A stretch of 64,000 nucleotides of DNA from Aquibacillus albus (GCF_016908325.1 NZ_JAFBDR010000010.1:79679-143678); one strand, 5' to 3'; counted from the first letter of the stretch, positions 42,230 through 51,874 are shown. The notes: a model not told the origin generated them from the letters alone. Translations and numbers: made by a program.

Positions 42230-44668
42230 CTAATGTGCTTTATCCCCCTTCCTCTCAAAATAAGCATGCAATCGATATTTACAAATTTCTTTCGTCAGTC
42301 TGTACAATATTGTACCGTCCGCTTCATCCACATCAAAGCCCAAGCCAAATCTTCCATCTTCAAAGGTCGTGATGCCTTTCGAACTGCCGCTCCACTTTGT
42401 CATTGGCATGTCTTCTACAACTCTTGCAACCTTTTCCCGGTCATACTCCCATAGCTTTCTTGTCTTCTTATCCGAAAAATCCACTTGCTTGCGGTACTCT
42501 TTTTCCGTTAAATACTTATGAAAGTAAGGGGCGACTTCTTCTGCCGTAACCGGATAATGCCAGTCCTTTTCCCCTCTGCTTAACATATAAGACAACAGCA
42601 CCATCTTGTAGCTTTTGGACATTCCCGTTTTTTCCACTTCCTCTATCCAGTCACGATAACGCAGGAATACACGCTGCTCATCCTCACTTAATTGTTCTGC
42701 CCAATTTAAGAACCCAGCATAGGATTTGAATTCCTGTTTATACTCCTTGGTGTTAACATTCCCATACAGATGCATGTCCAAATAGGCAGGGCGGTAACCT
42801 AACTCTTCCTTTAGCTCATGATAAGCATGAAGCAGCTTTTCTTTTCTTGGCTGCTTTTTCTTGTTCAATTCTTTTAAGAGGTCTATTACTTGGATATCCA
42901 AATCAATTTCACACTGATTTGGTACAATCGGCATAACTTCTCGTTTCTTTTTCCCCTTTGTCGTAGTTCTTTCCGTATCAAATAAGCTTAGCTTGAGGTC
43001 TGCATTGCGGTAATTACCAATTAAATCAATGATATTACATTGATGCTTGTCATCGTGAAGACGAAGGCCACGGCCAACCTGTTGAGTAAATACTGTCAAC
43101 GACTCGGTTGGCCGAACAAATAACAACGTATCAACGGCTGGGATATCGACTCCCTCATTGAATAAATCTACTGTGAAGATGACATCAATTTCGCTTCGTT
43201 CCAGTTGTTGAGTTGCCTCATTTCTACTAATATCCATACTTTTCGAGTGAAGAGAAATTGTATTATAGCCATGTTTATTAAAGTAATTAGAGAAAAATTT
43301 TGCTTGTTTAATGGAGGAACAAAATCCAATTGTACGTGTTTGTTTATACTTTTCCCAAGCCTCTAATACGTTTTCAGCCGTTTCTTCTCGAAGCTGGGCT
43401 GCTAGCAATTCCGTTTGATCGTATTTCGTTCCTAGCCAAGTAATTTGTGAGTAATCCGTATCATCATAAACACCATAGTAATGAAATGGAGCTAACCAGC
43501 CATGTTGGATTGCTTCAATAAAGTGCAGCTGGAAGGCAATATTTCCATCACAAATCGCATAGACATCTTTTCCATCCATGCGATCAGGTGTTGCCGTTAT
43601 TCCAAGTAAAAATGTTGGTTTGAAGTAGTTTAGGACACGGTTGTACGACTTTGCTGCAGCATGATGAAATTCATCGACTACAATTAAATCAAAGGCATCT
43701 TGAGGAAATTTCTGAAGGTGTTCATTCATACTTAAGGTGTATATGGAAGCAAAAATGGTGTCTGCATCAGCTTCTTTTGTCTGTCCGTTGTAAATACCAT
43801 AGTTTCTGTCGGGTATTACATGCGCAAAAGAATTTTTGGCTTGATAAAGGATTTCTTCCCTATGAGCAATAAACAATATACGGTTAAACCATTTAGCAAA
43901 AAAAGCAGCCAAATATGTTTTCCCAAGTCCTGTTGCCATCACGACCATCGCTTTATCATACTCTTCTTCAAGAGTAGTTTCTAATGCATCGAGTGCTTGT
44001 TGCTGTGCAGGTCGTGGCTCGATGTTCGTTTGATATTTTGCAGCTGGATCAACCACAATATCTGGAGTTGTTTCGTCTGTTTCATTCGAAAGCATTAATT
44101 CAATCTCTTCCTGTTTTGCCCAAGTAGTTGCAAGATTGGGATTTTCTTTATGGTAATGATGGTACCTGCTTTCATACTTCTGCACCGTTTCTTGATTAAC
44201 TGGAACAGTCTGGTCATCGTAGAAAACCTTCAAAAATTGATCTACTGCATCTTCAAATGTTTCAAATGCTGCGTCTTTTTCCATCACAACATTCCACTCC
44301 ACCCCAGTGGTAAGGGCAGATTTGGATAAATTAGATGAACCAACAATAAAGGTACCATTATCCCCGTGATTAAATAAATACGCCTTCGGATGAAAGGAAG
44401 TGCCATTACTTTGCCACAAGCGAACCTCGACATTATCTTGATTAAATAGTAATCCCTTTAACGCTTCTGGCTGCGTCACATACAGATAATCACCCGTACA
44501 TATTTTGATATCAGCCCCTCGATTAGCAGCATCAACTAAGTAAGGCTTTAGCAGGTCGACTCCTGATTTCATCACAAAGGAAGTTAACATATAAATCGTC
44601 GATGCCGAACTAATCCCTTCTACGATTTCCTTTTTGACATTCTTCGTTACCAGTCGAATATTAGTCAT
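42230..44668 (-). CDS. second PLD-nuclease/DEAH-helicase fusion
   Basis: 812 residues, a paralog of the 34032 gene but only loosely similar. It starts directly with the PLD domain (about 10-145): FHPKAYLFNH and IVGSSNLSKSAL. The helicase has MATGLGKTYLAAF, VVDEFHHAAAKSY, LGITATPDRMDG and FTQQVGRGLRLH. The C-terminal ~230 residues are unlike DUF3427 in the other copy. Its start overlaps the MazG-like gene by 8 nt, so the two proteins are probably made together and may work as one system, with a HIT-family gene upstream. Activity on DNA is inferred from the domains. Confidence 0.85.
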   Translation of the reverse strand: MTNIRLVTKNVKKEIVEGISSASTIYMLTSFVMKSGVDLLKPYLVDAANRGADIKICTGDYLYVTQPEALKGLLFNQDNVEVRLWQSNGTSFHPKAYLFNHGDNGTFIVGSSNLSKSALTTGVEWNVVMEKDAAFETFEDAVDQFLKVFYDDQTVPVNQETVQKYESRYHHYHKENPNLATTWAKQEEIELMLSNETDETTPDIVVDPAAKYQTNIEPRPAQQQALDALETTLEEEYDKAMVVMATGLGKTYLAAFFAKWFNRILFIAHREEILYQAKNSFAHVIPDRNYGIYNGQTKEADADTIFASIYTLSMNEHLQKFPQDAFDLIVVDEFHHAAAKSYNRVLNYFKPTFLLGITATPDRMDGKDVYAICDGNIAFQLHFIEAIQHGWLAPFHYYGVYDDTDYSQITWLGTKYDQTELLAAQLREETAENVLEAWEKYKQTRTIGFCSSIKQAKFFSNYFNKHGYNTISLHSKSMDISRNEATQQLERSEIDVIFTVDLFNEGVDIPAVDTLLFVRPTESLTVFTQQVGRGLRLHDDKHQCNIIDLIGNYRNADLKLSLFDTERTTTKGKKKREVMPIVPNQCEIDLDIQVIDLLKELNKKKQPRKEKLLHAYHELKEELGYRPAYLDMHLYGNVNTKEYKQEFKSYAGFLNWAEQLSEDEQRVFLRYRDWIEEVEKTGMSKSYKMVLLSYMLSRGEKDWHYPVTAEEVAPYFHKYLTEKEYRKQVDFSDKKTRKLWEYDREKVARVVEDMPMTKWSGSSKGITTFEDGRFGLGFDVDEADGTILYRLTKEICKYRLHAYFERKGDKAH

Positions 44669-44987
44669 CTTCTACCTCGATCAAAAATATTTTCTCGTTG
44701 AAACCGCCACGTTTCTCCACTTTCTGCTTACGAATTTGTTCTACTTTTTCTATTGAAGCCCTATGGGTTCGAGCAAGCGCATGAATCAGTTCCAATACAT
44801 CCGCTAATTCTTCTAAGCTATCAGAATCATTATCCGCTTCTAGATATTCATTTACTTCTTCCTGCAGCTTACCTTTTAATGCATCTATGTATTCTTCATC
44901 ATTGAGAATTCTCGTATCAAATGATTTCCCTGTTTTTTCTATGATTTGTGGAATGAAATCTCGTACAAGTTTGTTGTATACCGGCAT
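44661..44987 (-). CDS. MazG-like/phosphoribosyl-ATP pyrophosphohydrolase-type NTP pyrophosphatase
   Basis: 108 residues of the all-alpha NTP pyrophosphatase superfamily. YNKLVRDFIPQIIEKTGKSF is the typical head. The metal-binding acidic helices are KLQEEVNEYLEA and SLEELADVLELIHAL (EExxE...ExxD pattern). Such enzymes hydrolyse NTPs or modified nucleotides to monophosphates. Overlap with the helicase gene (8 nt) argues for a joint role, perhaps sensing or depleting nucleotides during infection; that role is inference. The ribosome site AAAGGACG lies before the ATG. Confidence 0.82.
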   Translation of the reverse strand: MPVYNKLVRDFIPQIIEKTGKSFDTRILNDEEYIDALKGKLQEEVNEYLEADNDSDSLEELADVLELIHALARTHRASIEKVEQIRKQKVEKRGGFNEKIFLIEVEDD

Positions 44988-45063
44988 GATTTACGTCCTT
45001 TCTCTCTATTTTACTGGGACATAGGGAAAGGTCCACTGTCCACACGATAAAACTCTTTTCTAT

Positions 45064-45441
45064 TTACGGATACTCCACCAAGTTCGGCACCATCTTCCTG
45101 ATGCCACCACGCGGATCCTCGATATCTCCTTGATAACGCGGAATCAGATGAAAATGTAGGTGGTCTATCGTCTGACCGCCAAATTTACCAATATTGACTC
45201 CAATGTTATATCCATCTGGTACAAACTGTTCATCGATTAGCCTTTTCCCTTCTCGAATTAAAGAATGTATAGCCATAATTTCTTCAGATGAAGCTTCAAA
45301 ATAAGTTTCCGCATGCCGCTTTGGGATGATTAACAGATGCCCTTTTTGTACCGGATATTTATCAAAAAAGGCCATCGCTAAATCATTTTCCAGCTCTATC
45401 TTTAACTCATTTTTACTACAAAAAGGACAAGTCATTTCCAA
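45064..45441 (-). CDS. HIT-family protein
   Basis: 125 residues. The histidine triad is present as HLHFHLIPR near residue 95, with the helper stretch IGKFGGQTIDHLHFH. N-terminal CPFCSK may bind zinc. HIT proteins hydrolyse or transfer nucleotidyl groups such as AMP from dinucleotides. It lies 76 nt before the MazG-like gene on the same strand, so the three genes may form a nucleotide-handling and helicase operon. The ribosome site GGAG is 8 nt upstream. Confidence 0.88.
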   Translation of the reverse strand: MEMTCPFCSKNELKIELENDLAMAFFDKYPVQKGHLLIIPKRHAETYFEASSEEIMAIHSLIREGKRLIDEQFVPDGYNIGVNIGKFGGQTIDHLHFHLIPRYQGDIEDPRGGIRKMVPNLVEYP

Positions 45442-45563
45442 GCTCCTATTAATCGATTTTAAAATTATTTTTCCATAGAGGGATCAAAATAATTCCGAAT
45501 GTTGTTCTTGAACAATTTTAGTGGTAATGTCTACTCCACTTATTTCTCCATAATATATTGGTA

Positions 45564-46052
45564 CTACCTCAAGTGCTCCAAGATTTGTAAAGTCCTTAAA
45601 AAAGGATTGCCTAAATCATTCGTATTCTTTGAAGCTACTAATCTCATCTCATTAATACAAGATGTATAGTCTTGATTAATTATCAATTCTAATGTCTCTA
45701 TTTCCTGCAATTGATCCGTTATATAACCATTTGGTACATATGGTGACCAAAGCATAAACACTTTATTCGGTATATCACTTATTATTGTTTCTGCATATTC
45801 TTTTTGCACTTTATGTTTTTGCTTAATTTTTTCTACCGTTTTCTTATTATCGCCATATAATAGTCCTCGAATATGCGTTGTTACTTCACAGAGATAGACT
45901 GTATTCGTTTTAAAGTTCATCCCTACCACATCGAGTTCTGATAAGCCTCTCAACCCTCCTCCAGGGATACGAACATTATAGTCAATGAAATCACAGTTTT
46001 TTATGCTTTTTAAGTATGCACCTACGATAAATTCACCCACATCCGTCTGCAT
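45564..46052 (-). CDS. PD-(D/E)XK-like protein of unknown role
   Basis: 162 residues. The core IPGGGLRGLSELDVVGMN followed by VYLCEVTTHIRGLLYG has the D...E layout of a PD-(D/E)XK nuclease, but Thr replaces the usual Lys in ExK (EVTTH). Some nucleases tolerate such changes; others are inactive. The rest is helical (KKTVEKIKQKHKVQKEYAET). GGAGGG precedes the ATG. The 93-residue gene upstream is 28 nt away on the same strand and probably co-transcribed. Confidence 0.6.
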   Translation of the reverse strand: MQTDVGEFIVGAYLKSIKNCDFIDYNVRIPGGGLRGLSELDVVGMNFKTNTVYLCEVTTHIRGLLYGDNKKTVEKIKQKHKVQKEYAETIISDIPNKVFMLWSPYVPNGYITDQLQEIETLELIINQDYTSCINEMRLVASKNTNDLGNPFLRTLQILEHLR

Positions 46053-46080
46053 CTCTATCCCTCCAAAGGTTTATACTAAT

Positions 46081-46362
46081 CTATTTTTTTAATTCAAATC
46101 CATATTTCTTATTTATTTTATGAGCTATTGTTTCTAGGAAACTTTCAACTGTTGTACGTTCCACTTCTTTTGTATACCAGGCTAATTTTGCACCTTTATG
46201 TTTTCCATTATAATTAACTTCTAATGGCCAATAATTATTAGTTGTATAAGAATAATCAAAATGAATATAGAGCTGTTTTCCAGCGGGGCATTCTAATATT
46301 ACCTTATAGACAGGATTTTTCCCCTCTTTATCAAACTTTACCTTTTTTATTTTTGCTAACAT
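46081..46362 (-). CDS. hypothetical small basic protein
   Basis: 93 residues, not recognised. The sequence is basic and beta-rich (KIKKVKFDKEGKNPVYKVIL, then QLYIHFDYSYTTNNYWPLEV) with a helical end (ETIAHKINKKYGFELKK). AAAGGAG lies at good distance before the ATG. Probably first gene of a pair with the PD-(D/E)XK-like protein. Confidence 0.6.
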   Translation of the reverse strand: MLAKIKKVKFDKEGKNPVYKVILECPAGKQLYIHFDYSYTTNNYWPLEVNYNGKHKGAKLAWYTKEVERTTVESFLETIAHKINKKYGFELKK

Positions 46363-46525
46363 AATCTAATACTCCTTTCATCTAGTTGCCTAACGCCTCT
46401 GCAAAGTACACTCATCCCACAAATTTTACCATATATGAGAAGAGATTTGATAAAACAGCAAAATTAAATTCGGGTATACGAAAAATTCTTTTTTCACAAC
46501 AATGTGGTTAAGGACATCAAAAAAC

Positions 46526-46576
46526 GGTACCCGATACTATTGATGGACTGTTATCCACGTGTAGTACCAGGTACCG
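46526..46576. repeat. palindromic repeat (GGTACC...GGTACC with TGGAC core)
   Basis: GGTACC arms, inner TACTA/TAGTA, and a core GGACTGTTATCC. Same two-stem layout as 29192-29241 with different arm bases. Confidence 0.65.
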
Positions 46577-46935
46577 AACTTAGCTTCAAATGCACCACAA
46601 GGCGACCAAAACTATCCATTAGAAATCTTACCAACAGCCATTAACAATATTGTCCATGTGGATGCAGGTATCGTTACTCATCTTCATCCTGACCACTGGG
46701 ATGACGTAGCTAAAGTAATGCAAGAGACAATCAATTCATCAAGGCGGATCTTTGACAATGGGAAAAAAGGATGTCTACGAGGTAAATCAAGCAGCACCAC
46801 ATGCTAATATTATTGCCGTACACATGGAGCTGTAAGCCATTGGACATTATCCAGAAAATAAGGTAAACATTGGTTAGATATTGACCGTGCATTCAATGTT
46901 ACAGAAACAAAACAATCTAAAGATAAAGTTTAGAT
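46577..46935 (+). pseudogene. decayed metallo-beta-lactamase-fold hydrolase
   Basis: One frame reads EILPTAINNIVHVDAGIVTH and on into LHPDHWDDVAKVMQE, the HxHxDH zinc motif of the fold. A second frame from 46743 reads GGSLTMGKKDVYEVNQAAPH and ANIIAVHME, a stretch typical of the C-terminal part of the same family. The middle of the protein (over 60 residues) is missing, frames differ, and stops interrupt both. A last bit ends LDIDRAFNVTETKQSKDKV. There is no usable start. It is a gene relic flanked by two palindromic repeats. Confidence 0.65.
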
Positions 46936-46989
46936 GATTGCCAAATATAGTTTTAGAGACTGTTCTTGCTTTACCAACGTTGGTACAAG

Positions 46990-47045
46990 AAAAGGGTCAG
47001 GTACCACAGATAGACGATTGTCCCTGTGTAGTACCTGACCCTTTT
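46990..47045. repeat. long-stem palindromic repeat (AAAAGGGTCAGGTAC...)
   Basis: A perfect 15-bp stem AAAAGGGTCAGGTAC/GTACCTGACCCTTTT with a GACGATTGTCC core. With its T-rich end it could also serve as a terminator on the plus strand. Same family as 46526 and 29192. Confidence 0.7.
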
Positions 47046-47104
47046 GTCTCCATATGCTTTTACATGGAACAATTATGATTAATAGCCCAAACAGCTAATC
47101 AGGC

Positions 47105-48082
47105 TTACCAAGCATAATGTTTTGGTGCATCCTGATAACCAGGGAAGATTTCATCTAAACGATCAAGAGCAGCTTGGTCCAATTTGATTTCCACTGCGCG
47201 TAACGATTGTTCAAACTGTTCCAGCGTACGTGGTCCGATAATTGGCGCATCTAGTGCTGGATTGTGTAATACCCAGGCTAATGCCACATCAGCTTCGTGC
47301 TCTCCTAATTCCTTACAGAAAACCGAAAACGCTTCCAATTGTTTCCGATGTTTTTCGATTCGTTCTTTTTGTTTTTCTGTCCGAGAGCCTTGAGCTGGAT
47401 TTAATGCATTACCGCCTAATAATCCTCCATCAAGCGGACTCCAAGCAATAACACCGATTCCTTGGTCTTTCGCTGCCGGTAGTACTTCTAATTCTGGTAA
47501 GCGACAAAGCAGGCTGTATTTATGCTGCTCAGAAACTAGTCCAAGGAAATTTCGTTCCTTTGCCGCAGCCTGTGCTTTGATCATATCCCAGCCTGCAAAG
47601 TTACTTGAACCAACGTAATCAATCGTACCTTTGTTCACTTCGGCTTGAAAGACTTCCCAGAGCTCTTCCCATGAAACGTTGCGATCGATATGGTGCATTT
47701 GATAAAGCTCAATATGATCAGTCTGTAAACGTTTCAGTGAACCTTCTAAATGACGGCGAACTTTGTAAGCGGATAAAAATCTTCCGTCATTAGGACCATC
47801 ATTTTCATCGCCCATGTGATTATACACTTTTGTAGCTAGTACTACCTTCTCCCTGCGATTACCACCCTGTGCAAACCAACGACCTATAATCTCTTCCGTC
47901 CAACCATGATGTCCTGCACCACCATACACATTTGCAGTATCAAAGAAGTTCACACCTGCATCAAGCGCAGCATCCATAATACGATGGGCTTCCTTTTCTT
48001 CCGTTACAGGTCCAAAATTCATTGTTCCTAAACATAATCGACTAACCTTCATACCAGTACGACCAAGATTTGTGTACTCCAT
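47105..48082 (-). CDS. aldo/keto reductase
   Basis: 325 residues. The family residues are present: FFDTANVYGGAGHHGWTEEI (Asp and Tyr of the tetrad), VVLATKVYNHMG (Lys) and LYQMHHIDRN (His), plus the C-terminal NADPH-binding APIIGPRTLEQFEQSL. It reduces aldehydes or ketones with NADPH; natural substrate unknown. The AGGAGGGG ribosome site lies before the ATG. Gene stands alone. Confidence 0.92.
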   Translation of the reverse strand: MEYTNLGRTGMKVSRLCLGTMNFGPVTEEKEAHRIMDAALDAGVNFFDTANVYGGAGHHGWTEEIIGRWFAQGGNRREKVVLATKVYNHMGDENDGPNDGRFLSAYKVRRHLEGSLKRLQTDHIELYQMHHIDRNVSWEELWEVFQAEVNKGTIDYVGSSNFAGWDMIKAQAAAKERNFLGLVSEQHKYSLLCRLPELEVLPAAKDQGIGVIAWSPLDGGLLGGNALNPAQGSRTEKQKERIEKHRKQLEAFSVFCKELGEHEADVALAWVLHNPALDAPIIGPRTLEQFEQSLRAVEIKLDQAALDRLDEIFPGYQDAPKHYAW

Positions 48083-48252
48083 TCATTTCCCCTCCTATGT
48101 ATTTAAATCTATTAAAATTATAAATCTATTTGATTATATTGGGCAAACTTGGAAACTTGAAGAGATGAATTTCTTTCAATCTTCCTTATCCTTGAAAAGT
48201 CAGTTACTTTTAAATGTTTAGGGATAAACATGATAATCCACCTTCCAAAAAA

Positions 48253-49252
<1,000 letters not shown>

Positions 49253-49270
49253 AATGATCTCCTTAGTATA

Positions 49271-49294
49271 TTTTTGTTGCAAATGCAACAAAAA
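49271..49294. promoter_or_regulatory. operator palindrome 1 of the MarR regulator
   Basis: Core TTGTTGCAAATGCAACAA (49274-49291) is a perfect inverted repeat with a 2-nt centre, extended by T and A tracts to 11-bp arms. It lies about 20 nt before the MarR start. Confidence 0.75.
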
Positions 49295-49321
49295 AATGTA
49301 ATATACTAAATTTAACTTACC

Positions 49322-49341
49322 TTTGTTGTATTTGCAACAAA
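49322..49341. promoter_or_regulatory. operator palindrome 2 of the MarR regulator
   Basis: TTTGTTGTATTTGCAACAAA repeats the first operator with one arm mismatch, 50 nt upstream of it (about five helical turns). The promoter should lie between or across the two, giving autorepression. Confidence 0.7.
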
Positions 49342-49375
49342 ATAACAATAATAGATTTCATTCTTAGTACAACAC

Positions 49376-49421
49376 CAAAAAAAGGTAAAAACTATTCATA
49401 TGAGAATGGTTTTTACCTTTT
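49376..49421 (-). terminator. terminator of the DapA-like gene
   Basis: AAAGGTAAAAAC pairs with GTTTTTACCTTT, with an inner ATTC/GAAT pair; on the minus strand a T-run follows. It lies about 155 nt after the aldolase stop. Confidence 0.7.
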
Positions 49422-49575
49422 ATTCAACATAACTGTACATTGTTTATTTATCAATCCTGTATTTAACACAATAGAAGCTGCCACATCGACAACTCCTTAT
49501 TCAATATTTTCTCCCGTTACTTTAAGCGCAAGCAATGTCACAAAAATATTCATGATGAGATAAATATATTAGTAA

Positions 49576-50409
49576 TCAGTCTAAAATATTACCTATTGGA
49601 CTCCTGCAAATCCCCAATGAAATACCCTTATGATTAATGATTTTTTTCAGATTCACAATAGCATTTCCTTGATAAACTTGTTCCATAATATTTTCTATTT
49701 TTTTGCTTTCTTGTTCACTTACTTTTTGCTTCATAAGCATTTTTTGAAACCATTGACTAATTTCTATCGGTGAAATATTCCCAGCAATGGAAGAAAGGCG
49801 ACCATATCCATGTAATACTTTTTCTTCTAAATCCACTTCTCCACCAGCATAAAAATAAAAATCATTTCTATTCATACCGTTTTTTATTCGTTCAACTTTT
49901 TCTTTGTTTCCAGCATCTTTTATTCCAACCACTAAGTCTATCTTACTTAATTGAATAATACTCTTCTCTGATAAATCAAATCCAGTTCTTTTTGGATTGT
50001 TATATAAAATTGTAGGTTTATTACTAAGGTTCATAATCCTCTTTGTATAAACGAATGCTTCTTCTTGTGTCGGTATAACATACGGTGGATACCCAAGCAT
50101 GATACCTGATATTTTTGTGTGACGAATCTTTTCAGCTAATTCCTCTGCTTCTTTCTGTCTAGTTGAAGCCACCCCAAATATAATTTCCATATTACTAATG
50201 AGTTCTTCTTCCAATTCTAAACCGTTTATTATTTCAATTTTCTCTTGGAGGTTTAGACTATGCTGTTCTCCAGTAGTTCCAGAGACAAGAACAGATTTTA
50301 CTCCTTGTTTATACAGGTCTCTTATATGGCTTATTGTTCCTTGAATATTTAAAGATTCATCTTCAAAAAAAGCTGTTGGCACAGCAATATGAACTTTTTC
50401 TGTTAGCAT
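49576..50409 (-). CDS. DapA/NanA-family class I aldolase or synthase
   Basis: 277 residues, TIM-barrel aldolase. SGTTGEQHSL near residue 43 is the pyruvate-binding loop. ILYNNPKRTGFDL carries the catalytic Tyr. VVGIKDAGN near residue 160 has the Schiff-base Lys. Members include dihydrodipicolinate synthase, N-acetylneuraminate lyase and keto-sugar-acid aldolases. It is not next to lysine genes, so a catabolic keto-acid aldolase is likely. It is a little short for the family (usually about 290). GGGGAT lies before the ATG. Confidence 0.85.
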   Translation of the reverse strand: MLTEKVHIAVPTAFFEDESLNIQGTISHIRDLYKQGVKSVLVSGTTGEQHSLNLQEKIEIINGLELEEELISNMEIIFGVASTRQKEAEELAEKIRHTKISGIMLGYPPYVIPTQEEAFVYTKRIMNLSNKPTILYNNPKRTGFDLSEKSIIQLSKIDLVVGIKDAGNKEKVERIKNGMNRNDFYFYAGGEVDLEEKVLHGYGRLSSIAGNISPIEISQWFQKMLMKQKVSEQESKKIENIMEQVYQGNAIVNLKKIINHKGISLGICRSPIGNILD

Positions 50410-50614
50410 TATGTTATCCCCTTTATCCTTTTTATCTAATGCTTCGTTACTTTAAGTACAATAATTCACAAAGTCAATGATATTTTAACATAATTATCAA
50501 TTCAGGACTCATTATGTTCATTCACAATCATACTTTGTTTGTTGCACAGTATCAGTCTACAATGTAGTAATAGAATTCACTCCTTCAGCAAAATAAATAA
50601 TTCATAAAGGCAAA

Positions 50615-50667
50615 ACGGTATCTGGTACAATTAATGGGCTGTTGTCCACATAAAGTACCAGCACCGT
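50615..50667. repeat. palindromic repeat (ACGGT..CTGGTAC...GTACCAG..ACCGT)
   Basis: Arms ACGGT/ACCGT and CTGGTAC/GTACCAG with a GGGCTGTTGTCC core. Another two-stem member of the family. The gap 50410-50745 shows nothing else. Confidence 0.65.
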
Positions 50668-50745
50668 AACTCGTGTATTTTTTTGTTGATTTATGAGAGG
50701 ATTTAGCCTCTTTGTGTCGAATGTCTTTATTATCATATTTCATGA

Positions 50746-51744
50746 ACATTCGGGGGTATTTCTATTTTTACAGATTTTTTATTTTCCATCGCACTAATTA
50801 TTTTTGGGCTAACGCTTGGAAAACAGTTAAAAGTTTTTAAAGAGAAATTAATAATAGCTGAATCCGTTCCATTAGAGCGGATTTTACAAGGCTCTACAAA
50901 ATTTGTCATTATTATTATAAATCCAATCATTATCATAGGAGCGGTTTGGCTTGTAGATTTAAACGATATGAAATTGATAATTTTACCAATCCTAGGGGCT
51001 TTTACTTTACTACTTGGAGGATTGTTTTCATTACTCGCATCGAAACTATTAAAGCTAAATCGATACAAAATGGGATCAATGTTTGTTTCTGGTGGATTTT
51101 CAAATTGGAACAGCTTTGGTGTTCTTATTTGCTTTATGTTTTTAGGAGAAGAGAGTTTAGCATTTGTAGCGCTATTTATCCTTTTAGAACAAATTCTTTA
51201 CTACTCCGTCTTTTTCCCAATTGCTAAACTTTTTGGAGAAAACAAGGATACCAGTAAAAGATGGCGAGACACAATCCTTAACTTACTAACTGACCCCCTG
51301 ATTGTAGCCTCTTTCTCGGGGATAATGATTGGAATACTATTAAATTACTCAAAATGGCAAAGGCCAGAATTCTATTCCACAATAATCGATATTTTGGTTC
51401 CTTTATTAACGTTAGTACTTGTGGTTTCAACTGGGTATAATATGAGATTTAAAGCGGTTAAAGGTTATGTGAAAGAATCCATCGTTATATCAACGATTAA
51501 ATTTATCGTGGTTCCTTTCATTATTGTGTCTGCGGGATTTTTGTTTAATTTAGACAATGTAAATCAGGGAGTTGTCATTCATGTGATTCTAATCATGTCT
51601 ATTATGCCTCCTGCTTTCCTATCATTAATACCACCACAACTCTATAAATTAGATGTGGATTTAGCAAATTCAAGTTGGATTTTCAATACCGCCGTATGGA
51701 TGCTTTTGTTACCCATTATGTACGGTATCGTTCAGTTTATATGA
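50746..51744 (+). CDS. AEC-family (auxin efflux carrier-like) transporter with unclear 5' end
   Basis: An open frame of 332 codons. It reads FTDFLFSIALIIFGLTLGKQ, then IIIINPIIIIGAVWLVDLND, then ...GGFSNWNSFGVLICFMFLG, and ends in NTAVWMLLLPIMYGIV. That is about ten membrane segments, as in AEC carriers of organic acids. The nearest in-frame ATG is at 50968, which would lose two or more helices. A TGA lies in frame at 50743. An ATG at 50742 is one frame off but would join the gene if the run CGGGGG lost one G. So the 5' end is frameshifted, or a rare start is used; expression is doubtful. Confidence 0.65.
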   Translation, partial: TFGGISIFTDFLFSIALIIFGLTLGKQLKVFKEKLIIAESVPLERILQGSTKFVIIIINPIIIIGAVWLVDLNDMKLIILPILGAFTLLLGGLFSLLASKLLKLNRYKMGSMFVSGGFSNWNSFGVLICFMFLGEESLAFVALFILLEQILYYSVFFPIAKLFGENKDTSKRWRDTILNLLTDPLIVASFSGIMIGILLNYSKWQRPEFYSTIIDILVPLLTLVLVVSTGYNMRFKAVKGYVKESIVISTIKFIVVPFIIVSAGFLFNLDNVNQGVVIHVILIMSIMPPAFLSLIPPQLYKLDVDLANSSWIFNTAVWMLLLPIMYGIVQFI

Positions 51745-51809
51745 AGCAGAGGGACGGTTCTTCTGCTTCTTCGATTTTCTATCAAGCAAGAGAACCGTCC
51801 CGTGCTTCG
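51742..51809. repeat. palindromic repeat (GAAGCA..GGGACGGTTCT / AGAACCGTCCC..TGCTTC)
   Basis: Arms GAAGCAGAGGGACGGTTCT and AGAGAACCGTCCCGTGCTTC enclose a short loop. The element at 60322-60385 shares the right arm. A larger subtype of the hairpin repeats, and it may also end the carrier transcript. Confidence 0.7.
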
Positions 51810-51810
51810 A

Positions 51811-51847
51811 AAAAAAAAGACAAGGGCGCGTTTTGCCCCTGCCTTTT
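51811..51847 (-). terminator. minus-strand terminator
   Basis: AAGGCAGGGGC pairs imperfectly with GCGCCCTTGTCTT, then an uninterrupted T-run on the minus strand. No proven gene ends there; only the mini-ORF tract lies upstream. Confidence 0.5.
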
Positions 51848-51874
51848 GAAGGAAGGTTGAAATACTTTGGTGAG

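Noticed and set aside
49253..49348. N-terminal extension of the MarR protein
   Set aside because: These codons run through the two operator palindromes; ATG 49252 has AAGGAG at the right distance.
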